DNA of 64,000 nucleotides from Paenibacillaceae bacterium (GTDB taxonomy: Bacteria; Bacillota; Bacilli; Paenibacillales; Paenibacillaceae), in NCBI GenBank assembly GCA_004134985.1, contig REGQ01000058.1, positions 310,001 through 374,000 of the forward strand, written 5' to 3'. The translations under genes and the position numbers were made by a program. The notes under the pieces are model-generated. The model ran no database searches, was not told the DNA's origin, and saw only the letters and a list, made by a program, of their open reading frames with translations. This document shows positions 31,463-39,893 of this stretch, piece by piece. The stretch's first letter is position 1; every line of letters begins with the position of its first letter.

Positions 31463-32629
31463 TTAATTTCCCTTATATTTTTTGATTTTTTCAATAGTTA
31501 CTTTACTGTCATCATTAAAATCGAATGTAGTAGAAACAATTTTTCTAGTGTCTGTAATATAAGTTTCTTTAGTGCGATTATTTATATTAAACATTGATGC
31601 ACCACTCTCTTTTTTACATAGAGCACTCTTGTGTCTTTTTTCAGCCAGCTGAACAATATAATCTTGACTTTCAATATTAAGCAAGCTCATTTTCATATGC
31701 TTTTCTTTTGGCTCAAGTAAGAATTCACAATTTATTTCCTCAATTGCACGTTCAATGCTATTTATTTTATCGGGCGACAGTCTGTTAATCGCTTTTTCAA
31801 TGTGTTTAGAATTATATCCAAATCTATACGATTGATAATAATACACAATATTCATTTTTTCCCTTAATAGTGTATTTACTTTATTATTAAATTCTATCCT
31901 TTTGTCTTCTGGAACAAATGCTATGTCCATATTTAATCCCATATTTTCCTTTACTGTGTGTTTTACTGCTACAATATAATCCGCTTCTTGTTTTGTTGCT
32001 AATCTATAAGTACAGGAAACTAAATTCTCACTCGTGACTGAATATTGTGAATCTCCCCATTCGTCAACATTCTCCTCAATAGTTGCGATTACTTCATTAT
32101 TATCATTGGTCTTGACTGAAGTTTCAGCATGACACAAAATAACCTCTTTACTCCAATTTATTATGTACTTATTTTTTAAATTGTTAAAGGCTTTCTCAAC
32201 CTGATATTTTAATGTTCTATCAGTTGACGCAAAAAAGTCATTCATACTCAGGACATTAACATTTAAGTACTGACTGGACTTATTCTGATTTTTCTTGATG
32301 AAATTATATATGTCATTTATTATTTTCATTCTCTTCAACAATTTTGTTTTAGATATTAATAATTCTTGTTGATCATGAGTAGCAAGCATGTCTAAAAGCA
32401 ATATTTCAATTATCTGTACATGTGATATAGTTTCAGTCTTAGGGAGCGGTTCTTGATACACTTCTTTAATAATAAAAGAAAATTTTTCTCTTTCATATGT
32501 GAAGTATCTCTCCCATTCGTTTAATTGTGCTATTTTCGCATTCCCAGTTTTCACTTTCTCATTTAGTAATTCACACATTTCTTTGTAGCTTTTGACTTTC
32601 TGATCTTTAGATAATCTACTTGTATCCAT
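31463..32629 (-). CDS. Hypothetical replication-region protein (388 aa)
   Basis: Not recognised with confidence. Basic, helical N-terminal third (SYKEMCELLNEKVKTGNAKI, LKRMKIINDIYNFIKK), a middle with possible winged-helix character (YQVEKAFNNLKNKYIINW), and a C-terminal helical region. Its place between the candidate origin and the RecD2-like helicase suggests a role in replication initiation, which is inference from context. The ribosome site is weak (GTAGTGAT). Confidence 0.5.
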   Translation of the reverse strand: MDTSRLSKDQKVKSYKEMCELLNEKVKTGNAKIAQLNEWERYFTYEREKFSFIIKEVYQEPLPKTETISHVQIIEILLLDMLATHDQQELLISKTKLLKRMKIINDIYNFIKKNQNKSSQYLNVNVLSMNDFFASTDRTLKYQVEKAFNNLKNKYIINWSKEVILCHAETSVKTNDNNEVIATIEENVDEWGDSQYSVTSENLVSCTYRLATKQEADYIVAVKHTVKENMGLNMDIAFVPEDKRIEFNNKVNTLLREKMNIVYYYQSYRFGYNSKHIEKAINRLSPDKINSIERAIEEINCEFLLEPKEKHMKMSLLNIESQDYIVQLAEKRHKSALCKKESGASMFNINNRTKETYITDTRKIVSTTFDFNDDSKVTIEKIKKYKGN

Positions 32630-32734
32630 TCGATATCACTACTCTCTGTATTCTATTTTCTGATTGGCTAATTCCGCGTATAGTTTAAATATTAATTGTA
32701 TTGTTTATTTAGTTGTTCATTTTATTTATTTTGC

Positions 32735-32772
32735 AATTCGGATCGTGACAATTACCCGACACGATCCGAATT
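32735..32772. other. Perfect 13-bp inverted repeat
   Basis: AATTCGGATCGTG and CACGATCCGAATT around a 12-base loop, just past the stop of the helicase gene on the minus strand. No T-tract follows on the minus strand, so it may be an RNA-stabilising hairpin, a protein-binding site or an unusual terminator. Confidence 0.6.
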
Positions 32773-32783
32773 ATTTAGATTCA

Positions 32784-35099
32784 TTAAGCAACCAAGTATT
32801 TATTAAGCATTGTTCGTCTTCTCAGATTCGCTTTTTTGGAAAGTGATCTGTTTAATTCATCTGCTTCACACACAATCACAGCATCATATCTTGCTCTAGT
32901 CAAAGCCGTGTAAATCAAATTTGCGTTACAGAAATGTGTATCATTGGGGTCTGTTATAATAATGACTACTGGAGCAGATGAGCCTTGTGATTTGTGCATT
33001 GTTAAGCACCAGGAATGTAATAGTTGAATTTTGTCTACTAAAGGCAATCTAATTTGATCATGATCGAATTGAATAATTATGCCATTTTTATTCCCGTCCA
33101 ATACACCCTTACCAGTGTCAGTTATTATATCAATTACGAATCCTGTATCTCCATTTACAATATCAGTTTCATCACCATTTACATCCTCAATCCTGTATGT
33201 ATTTCTTGTATTTATAATATAATCGTTTTTTCTTAATACATTATCTTCACCGAATTCAATTTCTATTTCACTGAATGGATTTACAATTTTCTGTATTTCT
33301 TTATTGATTTTTATTGTGCCAAGGTCGCCTTTTTTCTTCATAGTGAGTAGCATTATATCTTCAGGCTTGTAGCCCTCATCAAGGTATTTCTGATAATAAA
33401 ATTTATATCCATCAATCATATATTTTTCTGAAACACTATGTATTCTTAGATTTGATCCATATTCTTTAACTCCAATAAAGTCATCATCAATAAATTGTTG
33501 TCCATTTCGAATTTTTGTTGCTATATCTAAAATGCCACCTTCTGACTGTCTGAAAACAATATCAAGTACTGTAATAGGCACTTGATTACTCTCCTGCATA
33601 TCATGAAGTAAATTCCCACACCCAACAGAAGGAATCTGGAATCCATCACCTACAAACAACAGCCTTGTGTTCGGATTCTTAATTTTCTTAAATAAAGATG
33701 CGCACAGATGCACATCAACCATACTCCACTCATCAATTACAATAAAATCTTCATGTATAGCTATCAACTCGTTATCATCTTTCTTTTGTCCATATCCAAT
33801 TGCCCTATGGATTGTCATTCCCTTTTGGTCAACAAGATATTCGGTCAGGATCTTTGCAGCCTTCCCTGTAGGTGTTAACCATTTCACTGTCAAACCAAGT
33901 TGGGTAAGAAGCTCTTTCAATAGTTTCTGCATAGCTGATTTACCTGAACCAGCAAAACCAACTAACATTCCAATATCAAAATTCTTCACCATTTCAAAAA
34001 GAGATTTTTGTTGCTCAGATAGCCCATCTGGAAAATCATCTTTGTACTTTCTTTCCATTCTCTCCACAAAGTCATCTACATCAAAATTCAATTTAGTGCA
34101 ATGTTCAAGTTTAAACTTAATATAGTTAGCAATTCCTTTTTCAGCTTCATGCGTGTATAAAAGCATAACCTTATCACCATCGACATGTAGCTGCGGATAC
34201 ATCTCAAATGGATCTTGTTTGATTACATCTTCAATACAGAATTCTTCAATTTGTAGCAACTCAACCGATAACTGAACTAACTTATTGAATTTTGTATAAG
34301 TATGTCCTTCATTTTGTTGTTCTCCCAATGCATGTTTTACACCTGTAATGATTCTGAATGATGTTCGCATAGCATCTTCATATAGTAATTCAGCTTTTTC
34401 CCTGGTGATTCTGCCACTTTTGAGATCAACAGTAATATCGTAACGAGCCATATTCAAAGCTATCGCATCTGCTGTCTTAAACCCAATGCCACCGACCCTA
34501 ATTAACACATAAGGATTTTCTTTAATTTTTTGAATTGCTAGTTGTGCACTACCAAATTCACTCATGATCTTTTGAATAGTATTATAGTTGATACCGTACT
34601 TACCTAAATGAGTTATCATTTCCTTATACTCAAGATTCTCTAAAACTTTTGTACGGACACGTTCATATACCACTTCCCCAAAACCATGAACTTTTTTCCA
34701 ATCAAAATTATTATTTTTTATAAGGTCAATAATATCTTCATTTGGATAAACCTTAAAAATCTCCTCGACCTGTTTGTTTGTTAATAATGCTTTAAAGTAA
34801 TCTCTTTGTTTTTCAGGGGTTTCAGGAATATCTTGATAAATATTTTTAATCCAATAACTTGCTCCAAAAGTTGGATCAATCTTATCAAGTTGTAACTCAG
34901 CTTTATATTCAGTACCGGTTTGTAGTTTTTGAGTTATCTTTCCTTTGATACTTACTTTTCCTCGCTTATTAACTTCAATTCCCTTGCCATCGATTAAAGT
35001 ACAATCATAGATATAAAATCCATCTGGACTATTATAAGTTTTAGGATGAACTTGCCAGTCTGGTTTTATTAACACTTCAATTACATCATTTTCGTTCAA
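32784..35099 (-). CDS. RecD2-like superfamily 1 DNA helicase (771 aa)
   Basis: ATP-driven DNA helicase, probably for phage replication or recombination. The N-terminal part contains helix-hairpin-helix-like repeats (VLIRVGGIGFKTADAIAL). The motor has Walker A GFAGSGKS (motif I), IDEWSMVD (motif II), VGDGFQIPS (motif III), a VFRQSEGG motif IV, and the C-terminal MHKSQGS (motif V) and YTALTRAR (motif VI). The size fits RecD2. TTG 35099 has GGAG at 8 bases; GTG 35108 overlaps the site. It sits between the recombinase and the 388-aa gene. Confidence 0.85.
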   Translation of the reverse strand: MNENDVIEVLIKPDWQVHPKTYNSPDGFYIYDCTLIDGKGIEVNKRGKVSIKGKITQKLQTGTEYKAELQLDKIDPTFGASYWIKNIYQDIPETPEKQRDYFKALLTNKQVEEIFKVYPNEDIIDLIKNNNFDWKKVHGFGEVVYERVRTKVLENLEYKEMITHLGKYGINYNTIQKIMSEFGSAQLAIQKIKENPYVLIRVGGIGFKTADAIALNMARYDITVDLKSGRITREKAELLYEDAMRTSFRIITGVKHALGEQQNEGHTYTKFNKLVQLSVELLQIEEFCIEDVIKQDPFEMYPQLHVDGDKVMLLYTHEAEKGIANYIKFKLEHCTKLNFDVDDFVERMERKYKDDFPDGLSEQQKSLFEMVKNFDIGMLVGFAGSGKSAMQKLLKELLTQLGLTVKWLTPTGKAAKILTEYLVDQKGMTIHRAIGYGQKKDDNELIAIHEDFIVIDEWSMVDVHLCASLFKKIKNPNTRLLFVGDGFQIPSVGCGNLLHDMQESNQVPITVLDIVFRQSEGGILDIATKIRNGQQFIDDDFIGVKEYGSNLRIHSVSEKYMIDGYKFYYQKYLDEGYKPEDIMLLTMKKKGDLGTIKINKEIQKIVNPFSEIEIEFGEDNVLRKNDYIINTRNTYRIEDVNGDETDIVNGDTGFVIDIITDTGKGVLDGNKNGIIIQFDHDQIRLPLVDKIQLLHSWCLTMHKSQGSSAPVVIIITDPNDTHFCNANLIYTALTRARYDAVIVCEADELNRSLSKKANLRRRTMLNKYLVA

Positions 35100-35141
35100 T
35101 CGGTTCACTCCAGTTTCTAAATTATTGGTGTATTTATAATT

Positions 35142-36119
35142 TTAAATATTGATTAATATTTCCTGGTAAGCACTTGGCGCTTTTTCTTTCAGCAGTTTTA
35201 TTAGTTCTTCTTTTGATAATTGCTCGATATTTTTTTCACTCACATCTCTCATCATGCGTATGCCAGCTCTACTATTATGATCAACTGTCATGTGAGTATA
35301 ATGATCTATAAATGTTTGTGCTGATCGATGTCCTGTTTGCTCCATGGCAGCAACTATATTTCCAGAAGTTTTGAGTTCATAGTGTATGGCTGTCTGTCTA
35401 AAGGAGTGAGTTGTGTATCTGATATTCTTTGGAAGATTCATCAACTTTGCGAATTTTTGAATGGCTCTTCGAACTTTTGCAGGATTCAAATTTCTGAACA
35501 CTTTTCCGTTTGATTTCTTAATGCTTAATATTTTATTAAACAGAATACTATCTATTGGTACCTGATATATTTCTTCTCCTTTATCCATCATTTTGATCAA
35601 ATATTCATCCTCAGATGTATAAATATCATTATAATCAATGTTCAAAACAGATGAAATGCGTCTGCTTGTTTGAGCCAGTACGAGTATGCAAATTTCTAAT
35701 TCATCTGCATGATGTAGCTCCTCCTTCGCTAAAATTGCCATCTGTTTCATTTGTTCCAGTGTAATAAGACCATAACTATTAGGGTTAGCTTTAATTCTTT
35801 CTGTTGTAAATATTTCATAATTCACATTGTATTTGTTAGTTTTCAAATACTTAAAAAAACTTCTAAGAGTGCTAATATTTCTACGAACTGTATTTGGCTT
35901 AAATTTTTCAAGCAAATAATTCTTATACATTCTCACATCCTTATCCAGTATCTCAATTTCGCCGTTCTTTAGGGTTGTAATGTCATGCAATCCTATGTAA
36001 TCTGTAAATTCTTTAATGTCTCGTTGATACTCCTTTCTAGTATTTTCAGGGTAAGTTTTCAAGAAAATTGCAAGATCATTTGTATTGTTGAGTCTCTGGA
36101 CTGCTGCTTGATTGCTCAT
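35142..36119 (-). CDS. Tyrosine recombinase family protein, MrpR (YopR)-like candidate
   Basis: 325 aa from ATG 36119 (GGGAGG), the same length I recall for SPbeta YopR/MrpR. Catalytic-type residues are visible: R in SRRISSVL, HSFR (HxxR), GHRS, and Y in DHYTHM. The N-terminal half is a SAM-like core-binding domain. In SPbeta the related MrpR has lost recombinase activity and works as the master repressor that binds SPBRE elements. Here the position next to the late switch and the many operator copies fit the same role, although the active-site residues look intact, so real recombination cannot be excluded. Confidence 0.7.
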   Translation of the reverse strand: MSNQAAVQRLNNTNDLAIFLKTYPENTRKEYQRDIKEFTDYIGLHDITTLKNGEIEILDKDVRMYKNYLLEKFKPNTVRRNISTLRSFFKYLKTNKYNVNYEIFTTERIKANPNSYGLITLEQMKQMAILAKEELHHADELEICILVLAQTSRRISSVLNIDYNDIYTSEDEYLIKMMDKGEEIYQVPIDSILFNKILSIKKSNGKVFRNLNPAKVRRAIQKFAKLMNLPKNIRYTTHSFRQTAIHYELKTSGNIVAAMEQTGHRSAQTFIDHYTHMTVDHNSRAGIRMMRDVSEKNIEQLSKEELIKLLKEKAPSAYQEILINI

Positions 36120-36156
36120 TGAGCTACCTCCCAAATAGTAATGTAAATCTATATTT

Positions 36157-36185
36157 ATTATAAGCAACATATATGAAACAGTCAA
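36157..36185 (-). promoter_or_regulatory. Leftward promoter of the recombinase/helicase block
   Basis: TTGACT (36185-36180), 17 bases, TATAAT (36162-36157). A near-consensus sigma-A promoter. No good copy of the repeated palindrome is seen here. Confidence 0.85.
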
Positions 36186-36213
36186 CAAATTTAATGTAAA
36201 TTATACAAATTGT

Positions 36214-36242
36214 TTGACAATAATTTAACTCTATTGTAATAT
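36214..36242 (+). promoter_or_regulatory. Rightward promoter for the YonP/YonO block
   Basis: TTGACA (36214-36219), 17 bases, TAATAT (36237-36242). Back-to-back with the leftward promoter, 28 bp between the two -35 boxes, forming a divergent switch. Host RNA polymerase would use it to make the phage polymerase. Confidence 0.85.
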
Positions 36243-36338
36243 TGGTCACAGAAAGGAAAATACAAATACTAGAAGAAAATCAAATCTACTTTGAAAGGGA
36301 TGTGATTATAATAATTATATTAAAGGAGAATAGAGATT

Positions 36339-36479
36339 ATGGGGAATCATTCACGGTTAACATGGCAAGATTTATATTATGATGGGGATATCGATCCCTG
36401 GGATGAATTGTTTGATGAGGATTGTCAAGAGATTATAGAATTAGATGGCGAGTACACAGAAAATTTAATGATAGATTAG
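36339..36479 (+). CDS. yonP: YonP-like small acidic protein (46 aa)
   Basis: The frame MGNHSRLTWQDLYYDGD... follows AAAGGAGAATAGAG. Highly acidic (DEDCQEIIELDGEY). It lies immediately before the RNA polymerase gene, the position of yonP before yonO in SPbeta. Its role is unknown; a polymerase-associated function is a guess from gene order. Confidence 0.55.
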   Translation: MGNHSRLTWQDLYYDGDIDPWDELFDEDCQEIIELDGEYTENLMID

Positions 36480-36480
36480 G

Positions 36481-39084
36481 GTGGTGAATTCAATAGGTTT
36501 GGATAAGCAATATCATCTTTATAGTGTGGACACAAGCGCCTTTTACAATAATGAAGAAAATAAAATACATACTCGAATAAAGAAAAGATTCCTAATTAGA
36601 AAAAACCTTAAAGCTTTATTTTCTAAGAAAAATCATACTGAAGATTATAAAAACAAAGTAGGCAGTTTAATAAAAAGTATAAATAAGAATTTAGAATTCA
36701 ACAAAAAGAAATTAACCATCGAGTTTGAAAAACACAAGGGAGTAAGAAACCTTATTCCTGAGCATTTAAAAGCGAGGAATATTGTTTCTTCTTTTGATTC
36801 TGTATTAAGTAGAACTTTATCGATTAAACAAAATGATGTTACTAAAGATATTTTGATTGTCCAGACTTATTATTTTCAAATTTTAAAAGATATTATAGAG
36901 AATGGATTTATGTATAACAACGAGAAATACATATGCTTCACTGCTAGTGCAGGACAAATTAGAACTAAGAAAACGGTTTTTATAAAAGAAAGTGTTTTCG
37001 AGGAACATAAGAAATCTCTTATGTGTGGCTTGACTCTTGAAATAATTAACGATTTGGGTGGAGTAAACATTAACAAATTTTTAGCTTATTTGGCTCTCTG
37101 TAATAGCGCTACAGATCATTGGACGAGCTTTAATATCGAAAAATCTATCGTTGTAGATGATATGGAGACAAATGTTAATGCATTGTTTGATCATATCGAT
37201 GATGAGACTTATCAAATAAGTAGAGAAAAAAGAGAAGTGCTAATCAATCATACTGATGGCTGTGGAATGATGTTGCCTTCAGTAAATGACAAATCTTTTA
37301 TGGTTAGGTTGCCATGGATCAAAGGATTACTCGTTCCATTCCCATTTGATAAATTTATTAACGATGAAAAAAGAAAAAGGGAAAAAAATGACAAAAAGTT
37401 TTGGTTAATTAAAGATATATATGGGCAAGAGCACGATGTAATTAAAGAAGGAATAGAGGTTATCTTCACAAAGAGTCAATTCAAAATGTGGAAATACTAT
37501 TCCAATTGGGAAGATTATATTAATAAATTTCAAGCAAATAATTGTCAAGCTGGGATGTGCAATGAAGAAGAGGCTTCTATACCTGAGACTAAGATTAACT
37601 ATCAAATGTTGCAAACACTAACCAGTTTTAGTAATCAGCAGTTAAACACCCTTTGTCAGCCAACCAACGATGAAATTACTAAAATCGCTACTGATCGAAA
37701 AACAATGCTTAAAGTATTGGGTGTAAACGATTCAAGGACGAATCTAAATTATTATCAATCTGCACTAAAGATATATCCCGAACTTCTTGCCGACAGTTAT
37801 AGCAAAGAAATATTAAAACAACTCAAAAAGAAGAAAGTTATAGAAGGAAGAGCTGGAAAATTAAATATTAAGGGTAAATATACTTTTATCTGTCCAGATC
37901 TATACGCTTTCTGTCAGTTTTTATTCTTAGGAATGGAGAAGCCCACCGGACTACTAAAAGAAGGTGAGGTGTATTGTTCTTTATATAAAGAAAAGAGTAA
38001 ATTAGACTGTTTGAGAAGTCCTCATCTTTATAAAGAACATGCTGTCAGATACAATGTAACTGATAGCAGAATAAGCAAATGGTTTAAAACTAAAGGTTTA
38101 TATACAAGCTGCCATGATCCTATTAGTAAGATACTAATGTTTGACGTTGATGGAGATAAGTGCCTAGTTTGTGCAGATGAGAATATTATATCTGTAGCGG
38201 AATTAGAAATGAAGGATATCGTACCATTAAACTACAACATGAGAAAAGCAGATCCGAATCAAATTAATAATGGTGCTATCTATAAGGGTTTGAAAGATGC
38301 ATATACCGGAGGAAACATTGGCATCATTAGTAACAATATTACTAAGGTGTGGAACAGCAAAGACATCAATCTAGATGTAATAAAGATTCTCTGTATGGAG
38401 AATAACTTTACAATCGATTATGCTAAAACTCTCTATAAGCCTGTAAGACCGCCAGAAATAGATACAAAAATAAAAAAATACACTGGAAATAAGAATCCTT
38501 ACTTTTTCAAATATGCAAAAGAAAAAGATGATAAAGATATCGAAGAAATTAACACTAATACTGTAAACAGAATAACCAAGTTAATAAAAAATCCAAGGTT
38601 GAATTTCAATGATGAAGGATTGGGCTTGTTTAACTATCGTTTTCTTTTGAGTGACCCAAGTAACAAAGAAATACATATTGATGAAACAATAGTAAATGAA
38701 TACAAGAGGCTTGATCAAAAAAAGAAATTCATTCAAATGAAGCCAGATGAGTATGACACAACATTGGATGGTGCGTACATCTTTGATGTCATTCGTAATT
38801 CTATTCTGGAGATTAACAGAGATATCCATTATGTAGTGGATGTATTAGTAGAGTATCTTTACAACTTTAAAAAAAGTAATTTTAAAACAACGTTATGGTC
38901 AGCATTTGGTGATATTCTATTAAATAATTTATCAAGAAATATTGAGCAGCGGTTTGAAGATGGATACATACAATGCGACTCTTGCGGTTTAAGAATAATA
39001 AAACAATCTAATCGACAAAAGATGTGTAAATCTTGTTATAGTGTATCGAATCGAATTAATGCTAAAAACAAAAAAAATAAATAA
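36481..39084 (+). CDS. yonO: YonO-like single-chain DNA-dependent RNA polymerase (867 aa)
   Basis: Distant relative of cellular multisubunit RNA polymerases reduced to one chain. The metal-binding motif is DVDGD at residues 555-559 (FDVDGDKCL), the DxDGD signature of the two-barrel family; SPbeta YonO has the same type of motif and transcribes the phage late genes. Length is close to that of YonO (about 900 aa). The extreme C-terminus holds two CxxC pairs (CDSCG... CKSC), a zinc ribbon. The start is uncertain: GTG at 36481, or TTG at 36499 after GGTGGTGA. All downstream genes share its direction. It makes the late operon independent of host sigma factors. Confidence 0.8.
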   Translation: MVNSIGLDKQYHLYSVDTSAFYNNEENKIHTRIKKRFLIRKNLKALFSKKNHTEDYKNKVGSLIKSINKNLEFNKKKLTIEFEKHKGVRNLIPEHLKARNIVSSFDSVLSRTLSIKQNDVTKDILIVQTYYFQILKDIIENGFMYNNEKYICFTASAGQIRTKKTVFIKESVFEEHKKSLMCGLTLEIINDLGGVNINKFLAYLALCNSATDHWTSFNIEKSIVVDDMETNVNALFDHIDDETYQISREKREVLINHTDGCGMMLPSVNDKSFMVRLPWIKGLLVPFPFDKFINDEKRKREKNDKKFWLIKDIYGQEHDVIKEGIEVIFTKSQFKMWKYYSNWEDYINKFQANNCQAGMCNEEEASIPETKINYQMLQTLTSFSNQQLNTLCQPTNDEITKIATDRKTMLKVLGVNDSRTNLNYYQSALKIYPELLADSYSKEILKQLKKKKVIEGRAGKLNIKGKYTFICPDLYAFCQFLFLGMEKPTGLLKEGEVYCSLYKEKSKLDCLRSPHLYKEHAVRYNVTDSRISKWFKTKGLYTSCHDPISKILMFDVDGDKCLVCADENIISVAELEMKDIVPLNYNMRKADPNQINNGAIYKGLKDAYTGGNIGIISNNITKVWNSKDINLDVIKILCMENNFTIDYAKTLYKPVRPPEIDTKIKKYTGNKNPYFFKYAKEKDDKDIEEINTNTVNRITKLIKNPRLNFNDEGLGLFNYRFLLSDPSNKEIHIDETIVNEYKRLDQKKKFIQMKPDEYDTTLDGAYIFDVIRNSILEINRDIHYVVDVLVEYLYNFKKSNFKTTLWSAFGDILLNNLSRNIEQRFEDGYIQCDSCGLRIIKQSNRQKMCKSCYSVSNRINAKNKKNK

Positions 39085-39291
39085 TTTAGTTTTTTTTAGA
39101 AAATGATCAAAAAAGTCAATAAATATATAGAGTTTTTGCACCTCAAAAACTAAACTTTTCGATTCGCTCATGTTAAAAAACTCAATGTTATCAACGGTTT
39201 TTTGATAATTAGTGCAAAAAACGTAATCGCCTTTAAGGGAAGATAATTGTATCTTACCTAAAAATAATAACCTAAAAGGGAGAAATGAAAT
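39085..39291. promoter_or_regulatory. Intergenic region upstream of HU, possible late promoter
   Basis: About 207 bases without a gene between YonO and HU. It contains AT-rich runs and TTTTTTGATAATTAGTGC, but no clear sigma-A promoter. If YonO reads its own promoters, one should lie here; I could not identify a motif shared with other late gaps. Confidence 0.35.
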
Positions 39292-39570
39292 ATGAACAAA
39301 GCAGACTTGATTAAAGCAGCAGCAGTAAAGACAGGTGTAACAAAAAAAGATACTGAAAAAACAGTGGATGCAGTACTTGATACAATCGTTGAAGCACTAA
39401 CATCTGGAGAAAACGTAAAGCTTGTAGGCTTTGGTAATTTTGAAGTACGTGAAACAGCAGCTCGTAAAGGAAGAAACCCGCAAAGCGGTGAAGAAATTGA
39501 AATTCCTGAAAGTCGCAAGACTGCATTTAAAGCAGCTAAAGCATTGAAAGATGCAGTAAAAGGTAGCTAA
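39292..39570 (+). CDS. yonN: HU-family DNA-binding protein (92 aa)
   Basis: Full-length [22 protein letters not shown], helical dimer region, [18 protein letters not shown] (the DNA-binding arm with its conserved RNP tip) and a basic C-terminus. It bends and packs DNA. SPbeta carries its HU homologue (yonN) just after yonO, matching this order. AAAGGGAGAAATGAAAT precedes the start. Confidence 0.95.
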   Translation: MNKADLIKAAAVKTGVTKKDTEKTVDAVLDTIVEALTSGENVKLVGFGNFEVRETAARKGRNPQSGEEIEIPESRKTAFKAAKALKDAVKGS

Positions 39571-39600
39571 ATAATATTTTATAGTTAAAATACATATATG

Positions 39601-39640
39601 AACAGGTATAGTCCTAACGAGACTATGCCTGTTTCTCTTG
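39601..39640 (+). terminator. Hairpin after the HU gene
   Basis: AACAGGTATAGTC and GACTATGCCTGTT form a 13-bp stem (one G-T pair) with a 7-base loop, followed by TTCTCTTG, a weak T-tract. Possible terminator or processing site between HU and the YonK-like gene. Confidence 0.55.
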
Positions 39641-39679
39641 AAAATTCGAATACAATTTAACAGTGGGAGAGATTTATTA

Positions 39680-39889
39680 ATGGCTAAGAGGACACATCAA
39701 GTAAGTTTTAAAGGTGAATTTGATTTCGAACGAATGGTCATCGCTGAATATGACAAGAAGACAGAAAACACTTCGTTCTATTCGATTAAAGATGCACTGA
39801 AGGAATTTGACGGCAAAATTCTAACACTTTCGGCAAAGGAAGAAGACGGTGTTTCATCTGTAGAGGAAGATGATCTCGAAGAGGATTAG
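39680..39889 (+). CDS. yonK: YonK-like small protein (69 aa)
   Basis: The start is at ATG 39680 (GGGAGAGATTTATTA). Begins MAKRTHQVSFKGEFDFERM with a strand pair and a short helix (SIKDALKEFDGK), then an acidic tail, like SPbeta YonK, a structurally known small oligomeric protein of unknown function. Its position between HU and the phosphoesterase matches SPbeta. Confidence 0.65.
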   Translation: MAKRTHQVSFKGEFDFERMVIAEYDKKTENTSFYSIKDALKEFDGKILTLSAKEEDGVSSVEEDDLEED

Positions 39890-39893
39890 AACT

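Noticed and set aside
33667-34125. 152-aa plus-strand frame
   Set aside because: Antisense shadow of the RecD2-like helicase, whose motifs are continuous in the minus frame.
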